A stretch of DNA of 64,000 nt from Leifsonia poae (GTDB lineage Bacteria > Actinomycetota > Actinomycetes > Actinomycetales > Microbacteriaceae), in contig NZ_JAIHLP010000002.1 in NCBI RefSeq assembly GCF_020009625.1, forward strand, positions 2,294,001 to 2,358,000. Reading direction: 5' to 3'. Both the position numbers and the translations under genes were made by a program. Of this stretch, positions 60,144 through 64,000 are shown piece after piece. Each line of letters starts with the position of its first letter. The stretch's first letter is position 1. The notes beneath the pieces were generated by a model. The model did not search any database. It was not told where the DNA came from and saw only the letters and a program-made list of their open reading frames with translations.

Positions 60144-61241
60144 GTGAAAGCAATCGTGTTCGACAGTGTCGACCGCTCCATCCGCCTCGCCGATGTCGAC
60201 CTCGCCGAGCCCGGACCGGGCGAAGTGCGCGTGCGCATCGCCGCCGCCGGCGTCTGCCACTCCGACCTGCACGTGCGCCGCGGCGAATGGGCCGCGCCCA
60301 CGCCGCTTGTGATGGGCCACGAGGGTTCCGGTGTCGTGACCGCTGTCGGGCCAGGCGTCTCCACGCTCGCCGAAGGCGACCACGTCGTCCTCTCCTGGGT
60401 CGCGCCCTGCAACGAATGCCGGTACTGCCTGGCCGGGCACGAAGCCCGCTGCCAGGTGGCCGCGAACATCGTCGCCCCGAACGGCGTCCTGCAAGACGGC
60501 ACCTCGCGTCTGTCGCTCGACGGCGAGCGCATCCACCACTATCTCGGAGTCTCGTCGTTCGCCGAAGAAGCCGTCGTCCCCGCCTCCGGCGCCATCAAGG
60601 TGCGCGACGATGCCCCGCTCGACGTGATCGCCCTCGTCGGCTGCGCGGTCGCCACCGGCGTCGGGGCGGTCACCAACACGGCCGCCGTCGAACCCGGTTC
60701 GCTCGTCGTCGTGATCGGCTGCGGCGGCGTCGGACTCTCCGTCGTGCAGGGCGCCCGGCTCGCCGGGGCGGAACGCATCGTCGCCGTGGATGTGCGCGCG
60801 GAGAAGACCGCGCTCGCCCGCCGCCTCGGCGCCACCGACGAGATCGACGCTTCACAGGTGGATGCGGTGGAAGCCCTGCGCGAACTGCTCCCCGACGGTG
60901 CCGACTACGCCTTCGATGCCATCGGCAACACCGCGACGACCGAACAGGCCATCCGGATGCTCGGGCTGGGTGGCGCCGCCGTGATCGTCGGGCTCCCCCC
61001 GACCGGCGCCCGCGCCTCGTTCGAGCCGCTCGTGCTGGCCGAAGCCGACCAGCGCATCCTCGGCTCCAACTACGGCAGCGTTCGCCCGTCGATCGACATT
61101 CCGGCCCTCGTCGACCGTTACATGGACGGAGAGCTGGAGCTCGACCTGCTGGTCAGCGCGCGCCGCCCGCTCGCCGAAGCCGAATCGGCCCTCGATGCCC
61201 TGCAGGCCGGCACTGCCCTGCGCACCCTGCTCCTTCCCTGA
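60144..61241 (+). CDS. Zinc-dependent alcohol dehydrogenase (MDR family)
   Basis: 365 aa. Catalytic zinc: Cys38 (GVCHSDLH), His59 and Glu60 in GHEGSG. Structural zinc site CNECRYCLAGHEARC (Cys89, 92, 95, 103). Rossmann fold with VIGCGGVGLSVVQGA at about residue 193. The chain resembles NDMA-dependent and S-(hydroxymethyl)mycothiol-type enzymes; substrate not fixed. GTG at 60144 with AAGGA upstream. Confidence 0.91.
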   Translation: MKAIVFDSVDRSIRLADVDLAEPGPGEVRVRIAAAGVCHSDLHVRRGEWAAPTPLVMGHEGSGVVTAVGPGVSTLAEGDHVVLSWVAPCNECRYCLAGHEARCQVAANIVAPNGVLQDGTSRLSLDGERIHHYLGVSSFAEEAVVPASGAIKVRDDAPLDVIALVGCAVATGVGAVTNTAAVEPGSLVVVIGCGGVGLSVVQGARLAGAERIVAVDVRAEKTALARRLGATDEIDASQVDAVEALRELLPDGADYAFDAIGNTATTEQAIRMLGLGGAAVIVGLPPTGARASFEPLVLAEADQRILGSNYGSVRPSIDIPALVDRYMDGELELDLLVSARRPLAEAESALDALQAGTALRTLLLP

Positions 61242-61373
61242 CCCCGTGCCGGGACCCGTCCCGGCACGTGCACCGCACTGCACCCGCACCCGCACCCGCA
61301 CCACCGCATCCCGAACCCCCGCACCCTGTGCCGCACGTCCGTGCTGCACCCCTCACCCCCAAGGGAGACTCCG

Positions 61374-62804
61374 TTGTCTGAGACCACCACCACAGCGCCC
61401 CCGGCCGACGCCGGCCTGCGCCGCGGCGCGATGGGCGGCGCCGAGCTCGTCGCGCAGGCGATCGCCAACATCGCCCCGTCCGCCGTCATCGCGTTCACCG
61501 CCGCCGCGATCTTCGTCACCGCCGGGAACGGCACCTGGGTGTCGTTCGCCCTGGCCACCGTCATCATCCTCGCGGTCGGCTACTGCATCTCCCAGTTCGC
61601 GAAACGCCGCGCCTCGGCCGGCTCCCTCTACAACTACGCGGCCGCCGGGCTCGGCCCGTTCGGCGCGTTCCTCACCGGTGTCACGCTCGTCATCGGCTGC
61701 TTCGGCATCGCCGCCGGCTCGCTCAGCGGCTCGGTGATCTACCTGGGCACCGTGCTCAACCAGCTGGGTGTCCCGATCAGCGGCGTGTGGGGGCAGATCC
61801 TGCTCGCGATCGTGCTCGGCGGCCTGGCCGCCCTGTTCACCATGCGCGGTGTGCGACTCTCGGCCCGGGTGTCGCTCGTTCTCGAGATCGTGTCGGTCAC
61901 CATCATCACGGTGCTGCTCATCATCGCTCTGGTGCACGCGGGCCCGGCCGCATTCGACCCCGCCCAGTTCGCGCTCACCGGGGCCGCGCCGCAGGGCGTC
62001 GCCGTCGGCATGGTGCTCGCCATCCTCGGCTTCGTCGGCTTCTCCAGTGCGGATGCGCTCGGCCGGGAGGCCCGCAACCCGTTCAAGGCCATCCCGCGAG
62101 CCATCATGTGGAGCGCTCTCGGCGTCGGCGTCCTCTACGTGTTCGCCGCGTACACCCAGGTCGCGGTCCTCGGCGACAAGCTCGGCACCTCCGCCAGCCC
62201 GCTCGACGACATCGCCCACGTCGTCGGCATGCCCGGCTGGTTCAGCCCCGTGCTCAACCTGGGTGTCGCCGCGTCGTTCTTCGCGGTCGTCGTCGCCCCG
62301 CTCAACGTCATCGGCCGCATCGTCTACGTGATGGGCAAAGAGGGTGTCGCACCCCGGATGTTCGGCGCCACCCACGAGCGCAACCTCACCCCGCACCGCG
62401 CCCTGCTCACCTTCGCGCCCCTGGTCGTCGCCGTTCCGGTCGTGCTCTACCTGTTCGGTGTCGACGCGAACGACGTGCTGGTCTGGGTCGACACGTTCGG
62501 AACTTTCGGCTACATGGTCGCTTACGCCGCCGTGGCCATCGCCGCACCGATCTTCCTCCGCCGGCTCGGCGTGAAGAACTGGCTGCTCTGGCCGTGCACG
62601 GTACTCGCCGTCGGCGCGATGGCGTACGTGTTCTACGCGAACGTCTTCCCCGTCCCCGCGTTCCCGCTCAACATCATCCCGCTCCTCTTCCTCGCGATCG
62701 TCGCGATCGCGATCGCCCGCTATGTCTGGCTGAGGAAGAACCGCCCGGCCGTCATCGCCGCCATCGGCACCACCGAGACGGACGTGCTCGAAGGCATCGG
62801 CTAA
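61374..62804 (+). CDS. APC-superfamily amino acid permease
   Basis: 476 aa with about 12 helices; GAMGGAELVAQAIANIAPSAVIAFT at the start and GFSSADALGREARNPFKAIPRAI in the sixth region. A TTG start at 61374 with GGAG at suitable spacing fits better than the ATG at 61341. Follows the dehydrogenase by 132 bases, which include a (CACCCG)n run; transport of an amino acid or amine whose aldehyde product is handled by the dehydrogenase is inferred only. Confidence 0.88.
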   Translation: MSETTTTAPPADAGLRRGAMGGAELVAQAIANIAPSAVIAFTAAAIFVTAGNGTWVSFALATVIILAVGYCISQFAKRRASAGSLYNYAAAGLGPFGAFLTGVTLVIGCFGIAAGSLSGSVIYLGTVLNQLGVPISGVWGQILLAIVLGGLAALFTMRGVRLSARVSLVLEIVSVTIITVLLIIALVHAGPAAFDPAQFALTGAAPQGVAVGMVLAILGFVGFSSADALGREARNPFKAIPRAIMWSALGVGVLYVFAAYTQVAVLGDKLGTSASPLDDIAHVVGMPGWFSPVLNLGVAASFFAVVVAPLNVIGRIVYVMGKEGVAPRMFGATHERNLTPHRALLTFAPLVVAVPVVLYLFGVDANDVLVWVDTFGTFGYMVAYAAVAIAAPIFLRRLGVKNWLLWPCTVLAVGAMAYVFYANVFPVPAFPLNIIPLLFLAIVAIAIARYVWLRKNRPAVIAAIGTTETDVLEGIG

Positions 62805-62922
62805 CCCCTTCCCCTCCCACACCATCAGCCGAACATTTGCGACAAATCGCGCGAATGTCGACATTCGGGCGAAGTGTCGGACCGTCGGCGGGAGGGAGAG
62901 CGGGCGGGGAGGGCGACTCGGG

Positions 62923-64000
62923 TCAGTCGAGCAGGAGGGCGGGCTCCTCGATGATGGAGGCGACGTCGGCGAGGAAGCGGGAGGCGACATCCCCGTCCAC
63001 CACCCGGTGGTCGAAGGAGGCACCGAGCGTCGTGACGAACCGCGGCCGCACCTCTCCGTCGACAACCCACGGTTTCTGTTTGATCGTGCCGAGCGCGACG
63101 ATGCCCACCTCGCCCGGGTTCAGGATGGGCGTGCCCGTGTCCATCCCGAACACCCCGATGTTGGTGATCGTGATGGTGCCGCCGGCCATATCGGCCGGGG
63201 GAGTCTTGCCGTCGCGCGCCGTGAGGGTGAGCTGTTCCAGCGCCCCGGCCAGGTCGAGCAGTGACATGTCCTGCGCTTCCTTCACATTCGGCACGATGAG
63301 GCCGCGCGGGGTGGCGGCGGCGATGCCCAGGTTCACGTAGTGGCGCACGATGATCTCCTCATCGGTCCACGACGAGTTCACCATCGGATTGCGCCGCACC
63401 GCCCAGATGATCGCCTTCGCCATGATGAGAAGCGGCGACACTTTCACTCCGGCGAAGTCGGGGGAGTTCTTGAGCCGTTTGACGAACTCCATGGTGCGAG
63501 TGGCATCCACATCGACGAACAGGCTCACGTGCGGGGCGCTGAACGCACTCGAGGTCATCGCGTTCGCGATCGCCTTGCGCACACCCTTGACCGGAATGCG
63601 GTCTTCACGGTCGTTCGGCCACTCCGGCGTCTGGATGTTGCGGAACACGCTCACCTGAGTGGCCTCGCGCAGCACATCGTCGCGGGTGATGTCGCCGATC
63701 GGCCCGGTGGCGGTCACCGCGGCGAGGTCGACGCCGAGGTCTTTCGCCAGCTTGCGGATGGGCGGCTTGGCGATCACGGGAACGCTCGGCACCCCGGGCA
63801 CCTCGTGCCGCACCGCGAGGCCCGCCGTCGGGGCCGCGGCTGTCGCATCCGAAGCCGACGCCACCGATACCGTCGCGTTCGAAACCCCGGCCGGAACTGC
63901 CGACGCGACCGGAGCCGACGCCACCGGAGCCGACGCCACCGGGATCGAGCTGGTGCCGGGATGCGTCACCCGGCGGCGACGGCTCGCGCCGTGCGCGCTC
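62923..64000 (-). CDS. Dihydrolipoamide acyltransferase E2 (5' end beyond window)
   Basis: C-terminal about 350 residues of an E2 of a 2-oxoacid dehydrogenase complex: an Ala/Ser/Val-rich linker, peripheral-subunit binding domain ([32 protein letters not shown]) and catalytic domain ending with [14 protein letters not shown] (His and Asp of HxxxDG). The frame continues upstream without a stop ([10 protein letters not shown]), so the lipoyl domain lies past position 64000. Probably branched-chain or pyruvate type. Confidence 0.9.
   Translation of the reverse strand, partial: SAHGASRRRRVTHPGTSSIPVASAPVASAPVASAVPAGVSNATVSVASASDATAAAPTAGLAVRHEVPGVPSVPVIAKPPIRKLAKDLGVDLAAVTATGPIGDITRDDVLREATQVSVFRNIQTPEWPNDREDRIPVKGVRKAIANAMTSSAFSAPHVSLFVDVDATRTMEFVKRLKNSPDFAGVKVSPLLIMAKAIIWAVRRNPMVNSSWTDEEIIVRHYVNLGIAAATPRGLIVPNVKEAQDMSLLDLAGALEQLTLTARDGKTPPADMAGGTITITNIGVFGMDTGTPILNPGEVGIVALGTIKQKPWVVDGEVRPRFVTTLGASFDHRVVDGDVASRFLADVASIIEEPALLLD

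Noticed and set aside
61270..61330. Run of GCACCC/CACCCG as a CRISPR or structured repeat
   Set aside because: Short simple-sequence run without unique spacers.
61353..63065. A 570-residue minus-strand open frame
   Set aside because: Antisense to the amino acid permease and overlapping the E2 gene; charged shadow composition.

Overview
The window is high-GC DNA with dense, mostly overlapping operons, frequent GTG starts and typical actinobacterial families: CopD-CtaG fusion, DtxR/IdeR-type and Zur-type boxes, cysteine-free ribosomal proteins S14, L33 and L28, and a WhiG/FliA-type sigma factor. A motile member of the Microbacteriaceae (Leifsonia or Herbiconiux relatives) is the best guess. 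This rests on gene content only, because no rRNA is present.

Layout. (1) 1-6743, minus: flagellar export and switch genes flhA (cut by the window edge), flhB, fliR, fliQ, fliP, fliO, then fliN and fliM, with a formylglycine-enzyme-like gene between the two blocks. (2) 6776-8903: an MFS drug exporter with a divergent TetR regulator. (3) 8959-10953, plus: flbD, motA, motB. (4) 10970-14001: a FetB-like permease and a second MFS/TetR pair. (5) 14075-26591, minus: a 12.5-kb catabolic operon. It encodes a peptide ABC importer, an amidohydrolase, a DUF885 protein, a SnoaL-like protein, a DapA-family lyase, and a three-part FAD/2Fe-2S dehydrogenase. A cupin-XRE regulator (26747-27334) diverges from it. 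(6) 27426-45453: the main flagellar region. flgE, flgD, fliK, an NlpC/P60 hydrolase, fliJ, fliI, fliH, fliG, fliF, fliE, flgC and flgB are on the minus strand, as are fliS, fliD, fliC and fliA; flgN, flgK, flgL and fliW are on the plus strand. (7) 45503-53936: an inactive-looking beta-lactamase-fold lipoprotein, a heme-oxygenase neighbourhood with a DtxR-like box, an FHA protein, a PIF1/RecD-like helicase and a CopD-CtaG protein. (8) 54066-58859: HU, ribosomal proteins, and the zur-znuBCA zinc operon with a Zur box. (9) 58873-64000: a PucR regulator, alcohol dehydrogenase, amino acid permease and a truncated E2 acyltransferase.

How it works together. Six sites share the form TAAC-N15-GCCGATAG (with small deviations), a close match to the sigma-28 consensus. 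They precede fliO, fliM, flbD, flgB, fliC and flgN, so the sigma factor at 40986-41804 probably drives early as well as late flagellar genes. At fliO, fliM and flbD the GTG start lies only 7-8 bases after the -10 element, implying leaderless mRNAs. A seventh, weaker match lies upstream of the peptide-uptake operon and overlaps the probable operators of its regulator. This suggests that peptide scavenging and motility are coupled. The flagellar order usual in Gram-positive bacteria (flgE-flbD-motAB-fliL-fliMN-fliO) is broken here by about 16 kb of foreign-function genes, with flbD-motA-motB inverted.

Caution: six single-base deficits in G/C runs split five genes (flgK, fliK, an MFS gene and two dehydrogenase subunits). 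In every case adding one base restores a full-length family member. Sequencing or assembly error is therefore at least as likely as real gene decay.
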